The notes under the pieces are model-generated. The model was not told the origin of the DNA. It ran no database searches and worked only from the letters and a program-made list of their open reading frames with translations. A stretch of DNA of 64,000 nt from Symsagittifera roscoffensis (taxonomy: Eukaryota > Xenacoelomorpha > Acoela > Convolutidae): positions 47,845,467 through 47,909,466 of the forward strand of contig NC_087070.1 of NCBI RefSeq assembly GCF_963678635.1. The letters run 5' to 3'. The stretch's first letter is position 1. Each line of letters starts with the position of its first letter. The translations under genes and the position numbers were made by a program. Shown here one piece after another: positions 33,647 through 46,763 of this stretch.

Positions 33647-36600
33647 GACAGATGTAATTCTACGTTTTATGTCATGTGATTATAACTGTTTATCAGCTTA
33701 CAAATTACAAATTACATGTCACTTTTTAGAGTGCTGAAAGCAAAAAAAGTTGAAAACAAAAAACGACGTCATTTTCAACGGTTGGTTTTAATAATTTTTC
33801 TCAGAAACCGATATTAATACTGTTCCAAACCTACCTTCTTGCCCTTGTTTTTTGTCATTGTTAAGTGGGTGAAAATAACAAATCAATAATGAGGATGGGA
33901 TGTTAGCAATCAGAAACGTACGCCGTTTGTGTCGAATTTAGTGCAATATTCCTAAGTATTATATGTTTGGATTGACAAAAAAGCTATTCTTATGCAAATA
34001 ATGCTTATCATACTTTTGAATAAACTTCCATAGAAGAAAAAACTGTATGAAAGTAGAATGGCCAACAGTTTTCCAACAAGGGAATCGTATGAATAACCTT
34101 TTTTTAATTTATAGAATCGTATGACCTGCATTTTTGCTATAAATCTTTTTAAATTTCTCTTGAAGATAAACAATATTTTTTTTGTGTTTTGGCTCAAACT
34201 TTTGTGTTTTGCTTCCAAACACAACTACTATCTCAAATGAAAAGTCAAATAGGTTAAGCTGACGTGAATTTTGATGGATTTTTCTGAGTGAGATGGCAGT
34301 GCCTAGACCACAATATAGGCAAAAACTTAAAAAACTTCCTGCTTTTTCTGAAACTTTTGTTTGTTTGAGCATAGAACTAATTTTGCTTATAAAACAAATA
34401 AAATGCTTGCTGATCAAACGTTCATGGTAGTTGTATGAAAAGCCTTTTTCCAAGCAATTTGACCTAAGTCGGACAAAAAAGCATTCCTATTCAGCAGAAG
34501 ACTTGAGTTTATTCAAAACAAAATTCAAGGGTTTTTGAAAATCTCAAAATTCTATTTGGAAAAGTTGCTTATAATCAGTAGCGGATTTAGAAAGGGGGCG
34601 GGGAGGGGGCAAACGCCCCTTTTTCTCCTCCTTAGAGATTCGATCCCCTACCGACCCAAAAGTTTCTCCTTTGTACTATTTTGAGATATCCATTTTTGGC
34701 TGACGGACCTCAAAATTTTTTTAAAGGCGCAATCATTACGATTTTTACTAATTTTGAGAGGGGTCGAAATTATTCGAAAAGGGTCTTCAAACACTTTTTT
34801 GGCTTTTTTTTGAAAAATTTGCCCCGTGTAAAATAATTTTTACGCAAAAAATTTCAAAATACGACAAACAGGATATGCATTTTTAAGAGGGTTCCCGAAT
34901 GCAAGTTAATGCGTAAGTAATCGGTTATAACGGATTATAATAATGATTTTGACAGATGCAATTCTACGTTTTATGTCATGTGATTATAACTGTTTATCAG
35001 CTTACAAATTACAAATTACATGTCACTTTTTAGAGTGCTGAAAGCAAAAAAAGTTGAAAACAAAAAACGACGTCATTTTCAACGGTTGGTTTTAATAATT
35101 TTTCTCAGAAACCGATATTAATACTGTTCCAAACCTACCTTCTTGCCCTTGTTTTTTGTCATTGTTAAGTGGGTGAAAATAACAAATCAATAATGAGGAT
35201 GGGATGTTAGCAATCAGAAACGTACGCCGTTTGTGTCGAATTTAGTGCAATATTCCTAAGTATTATATGTTTGGATTGACAAAAAAGCTATTCTTATGCA
35301 AATAATGCTTATCATACTTTTGAATAAACTTCCATAGAAGAAAAAACTGTATGAAAGTAGAATGGCCAACAGTTTTCCAACAAGGGAATCGTATGAATAA
35401 CCTTTTTTTAATTTATAGAATCGTATGACCTGCATTTTTGCTATAAATCTTTTTAGTTTTCTCTTGAAGATAAACAATATTTTTTTTGTGTTTTGGCTCA
35501 AACTTTTGTGTTTTGCTTCCAAACACAACTACTATCTCAAATGAAAAGTCAAATAGGTTAAGCTGACGTGAATTTTGATGGATTTTTCTGAGTGAGATGG
35601 CAGTGCCTAGACCACAATATAGGCAAAAACTTAAAAAACTTCCTGCTTTTTCTGAAACTTTTGTTTGTTTGAGCATAGAACTAATTTTGCTTATAAAACA
35701 AATAAAATGCTTGCTGATCAAACGTTCATGGTAGTTGTATGAAAAGGCTTTTTCCAAGCAATTTGACCTAAGTCGGACAAAAAAGCATTCCTATTCAGCA
35801 GAAGACTTGAGTTTATTCAAAACAAAATTCAAGGGTTTTTGAAAATCTCAAAATTCTATTTGGAAAAGTTGCTTATAATCAGTAGCAGATTTAGAAAGGG
35901 GGCGGGGAGGGGGCAAACGCCCCTTTTTCTCCTCCTTAGAGATTCGATCCCCTACCGACCCAAAAGTTTCTCCTTTGTACTATTTTGAGATATCCATTTT
36001 TGGCTGACGGACCTCAAAATTTTTTTAAAGGCGCAATCATTACGATTTTTACTAATTTTGAGAGGGGTCGAAATTATTCGAAAAGGGTCTTCAAACACTT
36101 TTTTGGCTTTTTTTTGAAAAATTTGCCCCGTGTAAAATAATTTTTACGCAAAAAATTTCAAAATACGACAAACAGGATATGCATTTTTAAGAGGGTTCCC
36201 GAATGCAAGTTAATGCGTAAGTAATCGGTTATAACGGATTATAATAATGATTTTGACAGATGCAATTCTACGTTTTATGTCATGTGATTATAACTGTTTA
36301 TCAGCTTACAAATTACAAATTACATGTCACTTTTTAGAGTGCTGAAAGCAAAAAAAGTTGAAAACAAAAAACGACGTCATTTTCAACGGTTGGTTTTAAT
36401 AATTTTTCTCAGAAACCGATATTAATACTGTTCCAAACCTACCTTCTTGCCCTTGTTTTTTGTCATTGTTAAGTGGGTGAAAATAACAAATCAATAATGA
36501 AAATGGGATGTTAGCCATCAGAAACGTACGCTGCAATATTCCTAAGTATTATATGTTTGGATTGACAAAAAAGCTATTCTTATGCAAAAAATGCTTATCA

Positions 36601-37541
36601 TACTTTTGAATAACCTTCCATAGAAGAAAAAACTGTATGAAAGTAGAATGGCCAACAGTTTTCCAACAAGGGAATCGTATGAATAACCTTTTTTTAATTT
36701 ATAGAATCGTATGACCTGCATTTTTGCTATAAATCTTTTTAGTTTTCCCTTGAAGATAAACAATATTTTTTTTGTGTTTTGGCTCAAACTTTTGTGTTTT
36801 GCTTCCAAACACAACTACTATCTCAAATGAAAAGTCAAATAGGTTAAGCTGACGTGAATTTTGATGGATTTTCCTGAGTGAGATGGCAGTGCCTAGACCA
36901 CAATATAGGCAAAAACTTAAAAAACTTCCTGGTTTTTCTGAAACTTTTGTTTGTTTGAGCATAGAACTAATTTTGCTTATAAAACAAATAAATTGCTTGC
37001 TGATCAAACGTTCATGGTAATTGTATGAAAAGGTTTTTTCCAAGCAATTTGACCTAAGTCGGACAAAAAGGCATTCCTATTCAGCAGAAGACTTGAGTTT
37101 ATTCAAAACAAAATTCAAGGGTTTTTGAAAATCTCAAAATTCTATTTAGAAAAGTTGCTTATAATCAGTAGCGGATTTAGAAAGGGGGCGGGGAGGGGGC
37201 GAACGCCCCTTTTTCTCCTCCTTAGAGATTCGATCCCCTACCGACCCAAAAGTTTCTCCTTTGTACTATTTTGAGATATCCATTTTTGGCTGACGGACCT
37301 CAAAATTTTTTTAAAGGCGCAATCATTACGATTTTTACTAATTTTGAGAGGGGTCGAAATTATTCGAAAAGGGTCTTCAAACACTTTTTTGGCTTTTTTT
37401 TGAAAAATTTGCCCCGTGTAAAATAATTTTTACGCAAAAAATTTCAAAATACGACAAACAAGATATGCATTTTTAAGAGGGTTCCCGAATGCAAGTTAAA
37501 GCGTAAGTAATCGGTTATAACGGATTATAATAATGATTTTG
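33647..37541. repeat. 1.3-kb unit in three tandem copies
   Basis: Unit borders at GACAGATG(T/C)AATTCTACG: 33,647-34,950, 34,951-36,254 and 36,255-37,541 (1,304, 1,304 and 1,287 bp). The copies differ by only a few substitutions; the third lacks GTTTGTGTCGAATTTA-type sequence near 36,530. Each unit has one G-rich dispersed repeat (34,578-34,722; 35,881-36,026; 37,166-37,312). Minus-strand frames of 114 and 90 codons recur in every unit but overlap each other, lack recognisable features and look like by-products. It could equally be recent amplification or an assembly artefact. Confidence 0.92.
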
Positions 37542-37771
37542 ATTATAATTACTAAAAATAGATGTTTAAAGGATTTTTAATCTATTGTAATCGTGATATT
37601 TTCAAGACATTATAATCTGTTATAATAAACAATAATTTATTTTAGTTCATGCAAAAAGCTCACTAAATCAATTATAATTTATTATAACAGATTATAATCT
37701 CTTGGAAGTTATCTCGATTACAATAGATTAAAAATCCTTTAAGCATCTAATTTTGGTAATTAAAATCAATT
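37536..37771. repeat. Foldback (palindromic) element, about 235 bp
   Basis: The left arm (ATAATTACTAAAAATAGATGTTTAAAGG...) is repeated inverted as CCTTTAAGCATCTAATTTTGGTAAT. The arms are nearly 95 bp each around a 45-bp centre. It is flanked by ATAATC-rich sequence and has no coding capacity. Confidence 0.8.
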
Positions 37772-40700
37772 CGGCTATGATTTTTCTGTCAAAAACAAAA
37801 CCTCTAAAAGGATGATGACGCCTTGTAAAACTTTGGTTCACTTGAACACAAATTTTTACCACGAAACAAAAGATTCATAGAGATCATTTCATATTAGTTG
37901 AAAGGCTCCCGTGGTAGGTGATAAAAAATAAATTTTCCGTATAAATCATGAAATAAAGCAATGTGTTGATAATTCAGTGATTAAAAAAGCTTAAAATGTG
38001 CATCATGAAGCAACTTCAATGGAGGCATGCAAGTTATAAGTATGAATTGAAATGAAAACTTTCAAGACAGTTTTCTCATTTTTCTCATAAATCAACGTCT
38101 ACAAAGACCATACATTATAAACAATTCAGATGCAAGGTTCAAGGCAAAATGAGCAAAGAAAATGGATTACAATCGATTATAATCAATTATAATAATTTTT
38201 TGCGCACAACATCTGAATTAGAAATTGTGATGAAAATATTTGATTATAATTGCTTATAATTGTATCGCAAAACAGATGGGATAATAATCGGTTATAATCT
38301 ATCACAACGCTTTTAATTGATTTTTATTTTTATTTCGAAAAAAAAATTAAAATAGATTATTAATTGATCAAACTCGATTTCTTCTGAAATTCAGGTATTA
38401 AAATCATAGTATAATCGACTACTAGCGCTTGAAATTGGATGCGGGTTGCTTTTTATAATTTTTTTTTGTTGTTTGCTTTTATAGATTAAAACTTTTTCTA
38501 CGCTCTTTAAAAGTCGGATGCTGGTCCTAGTTAGTCAAAAAATGTCTAAACGGTAATAAAAAACTTTTCTGAAATATGGCAATATTTTTGTTCAGTCAAA
38601 ATTTCTATTCATCTGTGCGCTTTCTCTCAAAAACTGGCACAATTTGTCGCCAAAAATGGTACATTTCGACCAAAAATGAAAACTATAAACTAGTACCAGA
38701 GGAGAACTTTTTGATGAGGTCATCAAAACCTCTGAACAGGCGGGAATTTAAGAACTTCTCGAGGGGGGTGGATTTTCAAAAAAAAATGTTGAACATTTTG
38801 TCGACCTTTTTTTAGGTCGACCAAATTGATTTTCTGAGCTCTCTCAAACCACTATAAAGACCTTACTTTGAACAAATTGTTAAAGTGCTCACCTATGATC
38901 GCTTGTTAAACGCTACTTTTTGTGTAACTAGCATGAAATTTGGATTGTGTCAATGATACAAAAGAATAGTTTTCCTTGTTGTGTCAAATCGAAATCATGT
39001 TATGAATCATTCTTTTTTTAATTTTTTTTTCTATTTTCTCTGAAAATACGCACAACAGAGCGGGGAAGGTTTTCAAAAGAATTGATTTTTTTAATGGAAA
39101 TGCCCTTTAAAATTCAAAGTTAGAGAAAACTGAAAGTAATCTCTTTATTTGATCGTTAATTCTGAGAAAATTGAAAAATAAACAGACGAAAAAAAAAATG
39201 CCATACCTGGTTGAGTTTTGTTTGAGGTTTGCATATTTAGGTAAACAGACATTAAAGCATTCTTTTTTCTTCGAAACGACATCACTTCGCAAATCCTAAA
39301 AAGAAGGTAATAAAAACAAGCTCGCAAATAAATATAAGATATATATTTTTAAAAATCTTAGATTATCCTGTATTAGCCGCGCACATAACTTTAATCATGA
39401 TAAGCATCAGCATGATTGCTAGATTTATATTTTAGGTAAAAAATAATGGAAAAAAGAGAATTTAAGGTGAATTGATGATAGTGATATTGCTTAAAATTGA
39501 ATAATCATATCTTTTAAAGTGAAAAGATATTAACTTATTGCGAGTTTTTAATGATTGAATTTCAGATTATAAAGAGATTGTAATGAATTGTTCCAACCAT
39601 CAAACAAATCCATATCGAGTTCAATTGAGTAAAAGTTGCAACTGAAAAGAAATCACCTGAGAACAATTACGTTTTCAGGGGCAAAAAACCATAAAATGAT
39701 TGATAGCAATTATTGGCTTAAATCCGGCTCCAAAATCTGGAACGAGGATTTGAACGCATCAAATAAAACCGAGAACAAAATTAAATTTGATATATTAATA
39801 ACCTCCGGCAAAAGGGTTGCCTTTTCTCCTAAATATATATTGCAAACCGTTTTTTTATAAATTTATAAACTTTCCGCCAAATCTTAAAATAATGCGACAT
39901 TTCACGTTGATTTATTAGAATGAGACATCGAAATATTTCAGCTTACTTCGGCTTCCAAAACCTTAAGCTTCTCAATTTAGCAAGACAGCCAAACAAACAT
40001 TGATACAATTTATGCTATTTAAAAACTTGAATCTTGTAGAAAAGGTTCGATACATTTCACTCTGTGTGCAACCGTCTCAAATGCGATACCGATTATAATT
40101 TTATAACAAGAATTGAATTGTTAAACAATATTTGATTTAAAAAATTCAATAAATCAAGCGAACAAACTTCACCATTGAATTGCTTCAAATTGTGGGCGTT
40201 CAACAGTGTCGAAGACAACAAACTGCCGAAAATGAAAATGCGTTGAACAGTGCCAAAATTTGAAGTTATTTGAAAATTTTGAGTTTTGGTTGCAAAATGT
40301 GGGCAATTTGCTTGAATACTGTTATATTTTAGATCTGAATCCAGAAAAAAACGTAACAGTTTGCCGAGTTGACTGTTTGTTCAGAAAAATTTATGAAGCC
40401 GCGCTTGGGAACTTTTGTTTAAAGTAGTCATTTCAGAATTTTCAACTTCTGTCGATTTGAATTAAATTACTTGTCAGTGATTTGGGATGAGTAAAAACAG
40501 TATTTAAAGTAATTTTCAGGACTGTTAAACAACTTTTTAATTTTAAGTACTGCTGTACTTCGGAACTGTTGAACTGCATCTACAAACTAAATTCAATAGC
40601 TTAAGCAGAATTGCAGCACTTATTTTTTCATCATTTTATTCAAACGACAAAACTACGACTATCACAATTTTTTAATGCAGGAATCGGTTAGACAACAAGT

Positions 40701-43700
40701 CTTCAAGCAAGTGGTTCAAGTAAGAAATAAAAATACGATTAAATAGAATTTGGTTCGGTTGAGCTGGTGTTCAAAAATTTGTTTCATTTTATTAATGTCA
40801 TTGAAAACTTATTATGACTTCTATAAACTGATATTTTATTTCTGCTATCTAAACTTGGCTTTCATGACGCACTAATCAAACGTTGAAATTTAAAAAAAAG
40901 ATTTTGACGCATCTTCATTGACAAACGCGCATAAATTAAATCATGTTTTTAAGAACTCAAAAATTTTGAGAACACTTTCATCTATCAAAAAAAGCAAAGT
41001 TTGAAGTATTTTAAGTTGTTTTGATAACAAACCGCTTGTAAAATTGCTTTCAAATGAACATTTTTCAAAGTATTAAGAATTGTATACGTTCAAATTGTTT
41101 GATAGCTACAAAATCAATCTGATTTGATTATTTACCAGAAATGGTTTTAATTTAAAAGTTTTTTTCACTCTGGTCGGCTTCCTCAGACATGTATTCTATC
41201 ATTTTGTTTAGTCTCGTTCAAAATTTCAGTGTTTCAGTTAATAATTTTTTTTCAACAATTTGAGCTAGATTGATTTCGGTTCAAATACTTTGAAAAACCC
41301 TTGAGAAGGTTTAACTATTGAATTTTGTGGCGATATAAAAATTAAAAACTTTAAATGTTATTTATAAAATTACATTTTGATTTATGACGTTTTGTATCTA
41401 AGTATTTTCTCAAATTGTTTTTTTTTGCCAATTTGTCGGTTTTTTCTTCTGTTTTGTGAGTTTTTTTTTATGTTGAACACCGCTTTGGCATAATTTCTTT
41501 TGCTTTTCAAGTGTTTTTCTTAATTTTCTTTCAATAACAATTTTTTTTTAAATTGATTTTTTTTCTTAAATTGTGTCAAAAATGTGTCAAACTCTTGCAA
41601 CTTATATATAATGACAGTTTAAATGTATTGAGATATACGGAAATTGAAGTCTAAATTTACAACTTGAAATCGAGGGTTTCATAGTGTTCTGTAAGTTTTT
41701 TAGCACCAGGTGAGGTGGGACGGACGTGATGTCCAATAGACTAGCTACAGATAAATTACCCCGTTTGATCGTAACGCTATCTATTTTCAACTAGATTGGT
41801 TCGTGATACTCCTCATTCAAAAATTAGCCTCAGTGGTACTCTTAACTTTTGCAGCCTCATTATGTCTTAGCAACGCAACAATGATGCAAGCCAGATTAGA
41901 TTTAAAACCATTTTACTTTAAATACTTATATTGATGGTCTGATCAGGTAAATTGTTCAGGCAACAGCCTTCATTTAGGATTAAGTTAAGGATCATGATTG
42001 GCTAGTATTGGTTTTTATAGACTGATATCTGAATTATACAAACGCTTGATGCAAAATAAAATTAGATGATCAATCAGATTTTAAAAATCTGACTAACTTT
42101 CGTTTTCTGACCTGAAACAGTTTTTTCCATAACCGCCCGAGATTTTGAATCAGGTTGATTTCAGAACTCGAAAACAACTCTTCTTCGATATGATATCTAA
42201 GCCGCAGTCGACTCTAGTTTTCGTTCAGTGCGTCAAAAAATCTCAATTTTCGAAATGACTGATAACTTGAAAATTTCAATGACTTGTATTAACCTGAAGC
42301 TCTTAGCTAATTTCACTTTTTTGAATGTGAATTTTTGATTGGCCTATATTCTAAAGACGATTGGAAAGAACCAACATACAAACACTTCAGCTCTTCGCGG
42401 AGATCCAAATAATTAGCTGATGCATTCATGCATTCATATGTATTTATGTACTGAAGATATTTCGCCAAAAAATTGTTTTTTTTTTTAGCAAAGTTCACCG
42501 TCGCTACTCGTCTTGTTGGTCCGCTGTTGACTTTATAAGCTCCTCTTTTACACTTGAAGGAGAAAAGCTCTCAGTATCGAACGTTTTGCTTCGATGAATG
42601 TAATTCTAATCACAAGAAAATTTTGCTCCAACAGCGAAAAACAATATCTTAAAAAACAAAAAGTTTCTGAACAAAGCGTATTTAAATTAAATTTTCCCCA
42701 TTATATAGAAAAACAATTAAACAAAAACAATCAATTTATGGATTATTAAAATTGCCATGGCATGAAAAACAAACACAAAAACTGTACAAAAAGATAAAAT
42801 TCACTTTTGACTATCTTCATTCAGTGTGAAAAAAAACATGAGCTGAGCAAATCTGTAATTTTAATGGGAACTTGTATTAATTTTTCTTCAACTCAGACTA
42901 AGGATAATAAAATTCACTCGCTTACTGCGTCATCCTGCTTGTTTTCAAAATTTCTGTATTGAAAATGTTTGAGAAAATTTTTTGACTCATTAGCTTTAGA
43001 AAATTATGTTTGAAAATACTTGTTCTACTGTCTTGGTACTCGATTTGTACAGCACGCTGAAAAAAGGAGTTTCTACCAAGTTTTAAAGCGTGACAACAAT
43101 TTTTTCTCTTAAAGGTAAAACCTCACAACGTCTCGACAAATTGGACAGCCTTTTGTTGATCAATCTTGAAAAAAACTTTTGTTGATCAATCTTGAAGAAA
43201 ACTTCAGCTGTATTAATAGATTTATTTCCAGAAAGTTGATATTTATTTAAATTAGGTTAAGAAATCGAATCAATAAAAAACTATTGTTGTTTGAAAGTTA
43301 AGTGAATTGAGCCGAACTACAGTCAGAGTTTCTGGGCACTCTAGCTCCAAAATGTCTAAGTTGTACATAAGTTCCTAATACACTTCTTGAATACTGAACT
43401 CTGATAGGAACTTGAATTGTTCAAGATTGCTTGAAGGCTATATCCCAGAGAATAGTTTCTGATTGAGCAAACGTTCAGTTAGTTCCGCCATCGTTTTTTG
43501 CCACCATTGATTTGCGCAACATTTCAGTCGAACACTCTATCTTATTCTTATTTCCTGGTATCATAGATCTGTACGAACTAAAAATGCTTCGACGAACAAT
43601 GCAAAAATTACGAACTTAGCAATATGAATAGCAAGTTAAACTTGCTATTTATCATGTTAAGTTTGCAATTTTGCATTGTTGACTAAAGCAGTTTTAGTTT

Positions 43701-44117
43701 TCCTACAGGTCTAATGAGACCGGGAAATAAAAAACATTCACCGACGAAAGTGGAATTCGATCATTGTGAGAAATAACAATATTTTAAAAAAAAATTTATC
43801 TCATGAAGCTATTATCTGCAACAAAAAATGCGAAGCACCAAAATCACGCATTTTCAATATTCTTACAGATAGATCAACTTTTTATAACAGTAAAGTTCAA
43901 ATTTTTTCAGTGTAGTAAGAAATCGACTTTCTGCTCTAAACAGAATCAATCATCTTTTCAGAATTATGCTACAGGCAATTTTTTTCATTGCAAGACTTTT
44001 GCTGCTTGAGATTACAAAAATTGACTGTAGCACAATTCTGAAGTGAAGGTTGATTCATTTTAGAGCCAAAAATTGATTTTTTATCAATAAAAAAAATTAC
44101 AGAATACAATTATATAC
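37772..44117. other. Long intergenic stretch, no gene recognised
   Basis: 38,140-38,430 continues the TATAATC(G/A)ATTATAA word pattern. The rest is AT-rich single-copy-looking DNA with only chance open frames (the longest about 80 codons). One strong palindrome is listed separately (43,548-43,730). Confidence 0.55.
43548..43730. repeat. 183-bp palindromic element
   Basis: Reads TTATTTCCTGGTATCATA at the left and the inverse of a close variant at the right. The centre is the exact 23-base palindrome around AATAGCAAGTT (43,627-43,649). The arms pair along most of their length with a few mismatches, so the transcript or single strand would form a hairpin with almost no loop. A MITE or foldback element is most likely. 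Confidence 0.8.
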
Positions 44118-44606
44118 AAAATTGCTCATATCAGGGCGAAGCCCTGAATGTTCCGACTGCCTTTTAAGGTTTATGGAGCAGTAATAACTTTGAAAAGTTC
44201 AACGAAATAAAACAAAATGAAATTTTTTTTAAATTGAAATTTTTGATGAACATCATCCCCCACACGCCATATAAAATACAAAAATATAGATTTCGCTCCT
44301 TGTAACAAATCAATTATGGCAAATAAGCTTCTTTCAACCAATTTGGAAGGATTTTTAGGACGACATAAATCTCCGCTTACGCGTTAATAGAGCAAAATGG
44401 CAATCTTTAAACCCCCATAACTTTACAAAAAATGATCACAGGTAAAATATCTTTTCAAATTTGAGCTCATGACAGCAATACTTTTCGAATGATATAAAAA
44501 AATTCCGTCAAAAATGGCTAGTTTGAAGGTTGAAATTTGTCTGAAGAAAAAAAAACCCACCCCGAACACAAATATTCCGTTACTTTCCTATCGAAAGTCG
44601 GAACAA
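44118..44606 (+). mobile_element. Family M MITE, copy 10
   Basis: Starts AAAATTGCTCATATCAGGG and ends GAAAGTCGGAACAA. Sequence between the inner palindrome and AATGGCAATC has been deleted (CGTTAATAGAGCAAAATGG), so this copy lacks the TAATTG site used by the two LTR-type insertions. Confidence 0.85.
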
Positions 44607-45574
44607 AAAATTTATTTTATAAAAAAATATAGTAATAGAAAAAACATCACACAAAACGTTATACAGCATGTGAAAAAATAAGCGTGCGAAAAAATTAGAA
44701 TTGAAAAATATTTTTATTTATGAAAAAAGTTAACTGCTATCAAATGAGCATTTGTTTCTTAATTCTATTTTATGCATGGTACGTCTAATTTTGCGCCCCA
44801 AATTAAAAAAAAACGTATCGGATCAACTCGGAAAACACAGGGAAAACTGAATTATCAGGCAGATTTTCTACTTCAAAAACATTATGTGCAGCTCAAATAT
44901 GCAAAATGTGTCAATTTTGCTGAAAAACGTGTCAAGTTGAATATTTAAAATTACAAAGGAAAACTGGTATAATAATGGTAAAAAAATGTAAAAAAAATTG
45001 CGGTAACAAACTCGAAACTTTTGATTCAACACATCCAGAAAAAGAAGTAGCTGGTTTCAATCACGCCAGAATACAAACTGTTATTGTAAGCCATGCGTAG
45101 TCTAATTATAGTTTTCCCGGGCTCAGCGCAATTTGAAAAAGTACTATCAAACAATTCCATACTTGTAGTTAATGGAAAAAGCTATCATTGGCTTCTATCT
45201 TTGAAAATCGTACGAAAAGCCCATATACAAAAGTTTTTTAGAAATCAGGTCTAAGTAACATCTTGTGTAGAAAAAATCCATGTTGGAGTTGTCTATGCTA
45301 ATGTCTGACTCATCATAATCGAGGAGATCTTCATCATAATGCCAGAAATTCGCAAGGTCAACTACACTCACGCATCGAACACGCCTGAATCAGTAATAAT
45401 CAACCCTGATCTTTTCTGGATCAAAATTAAGCAGGTGCTTTTTGTTTCCCAAATTTGATAAGGCGCTCACTTAGTCGGTTAAGTGAAATTGAAGTTTTTA
45501 ATAATTTGCTTCCTTTTGTGTACAATTTTTTTTTCTCAACTAGAAAAAACAGTGTTCAAAATTTTCCAAAACTT
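44607..45574. other. Intergenic stretch, with a possible orphan exon on the minus strand
   Basis: On the minus strand an acceptor-like TACTGATTCAG (ending about 45,386) is followed by an open frame to about 45,180 containing acidic segments such as FWHYDEDLLDYDESDISI. The composition is unlike the surrounding chance frames. There is no clear donor and no known domain. Nothing else is seen. Confidence 0.25.
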
Positions 45575-46763
45575 TTTACATTAGACCAACACAAAAATTA
45601 TTTTCTTTTTTTCAATTCGAGTTTTTTTTTTGTGAAAACCATCCCCCCACATGTCATAAAAAGAACAAAGTGATAGATTTCACTCTTATTAACAAACCTT
45701 ATATTGCATATAAGCATCTTTGAACAAGTTTGGAACAATTTTAAGACGAATTAAATCTCCGCTTACGCGTTAATAGCGCGAAATATACAGTGCTGATTTA
45801 AATTATCCTGACAAAACGAACAAAACTTGAACTTTCAAACGCGTTTTTCTCAAATTGGGTTAAGATTAGACAAAAAGTGAAGAGAACATAAGTTGCTTAG
45901 AATTTCATCAAAATTATTATGGTGCCATTTTTCTCCGAAATTCTCAACCAAAATTTTACCCCAAAAATGGGTCATTTTGGCTTTTTTCAATCAATCAAGA
46001 ATTACACTGAAACTACTTTGTTAATTGATGAGAAAATTACACCATAGGAAGCCTCCTACATAGCCCAACAAAGTTTAAGAAGGGTTAAATCACCAAAAAC
46101 CAGTATAAGAGAAAAATTTCTTACTTGATAGTCAATAAATGTGATTTTTACTATATAAAACCCAGAATCTCTGTTTAAAAACAAATTTTAAACAATTTGC
46201 GCACACTTTTGGAGATTTAACCCTTCTTAAACTTTGTTGGGCTATGTAGGAGGCTTCCTATGGTGTAATTTTCTCATCAATTAACAAAGTAGTTTCAGTG
46301 TAATTCTTGATTGATTGAAAAAAGCCAAAATGACCCATTTTTGGGGTAAAATTTTTGTTGAAAATTTCGGAGAAAAATGGCACCATATTAATTCTGGTGA
46401 AATTCTAAGCAACTTTTGTTCTCTTAACATTTTGTCTAATCTTAACCCAATTTGAGAAAAACGCGTTTAAAAATTCAAGTTTTGTTCGTTTTGTCCGGAT
46501 AATTTAAATCAGCACTGTATCGCGCGTTGATTGTCCCAAATTGGCAGAAATGGCAATCTTTAAACCCCCACGACTTTACAAAAAAAATGATCACAGATAA
46601 ATTATTTTTTCAAATTTAAGCTCAAGACAACAATACCTTTTAAATGATACTATAAGACTTCCGTCAAAAAGGGCTAATAAAAAGTCGAAGTTTGTCTGAA
46701 GAAAAAAATAACCCAACCCGAGCACAAATATTCCGTTACTTTCGTGACGAAAGTCGGAACAAC
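45575..46763 (+). mobile_element. Family M MITE, copy 11, split by a Tc1-type element
   Basis: Left end missing. The MITE is recognisable from about 45,600 to GCGCGAAATA (45,787) and resumes at CGCGCGTTGATTGTCCC (46,520) to GTCGGAACAA (46,763). The break lies inside the inner palindrome at a TA. Confidence 0.85.
45788..46517. mobile_element. Tc1/mariner-type foldback MITE, 730 bp
   Basis: Begins CAGTGCTGATTTAAATTATC and ends with its inverse, flanked on both sides by TA (45,786-45,787 and 46,518-46,519), the target duplication of the Tc1/mariner group. The inverted repeats extend about 300 bp from each end with few mismatches, so the whole element folds into one hairpin with a loop around 46,100-46,200. 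The CAGTGCTG start is shared with the Tc1 terminus known from nematodes, but this alone does not fix the host. No transposase; mobilised in trans. Confidence 0.88.

Noticed and set aside
33952..37043. Minus-strand frames of 90 and 114 codons repeated three times
   Set aside because: They overlap each other in different frames and repeat only because the 1.3-kb unit is tandem; no domain or start context.
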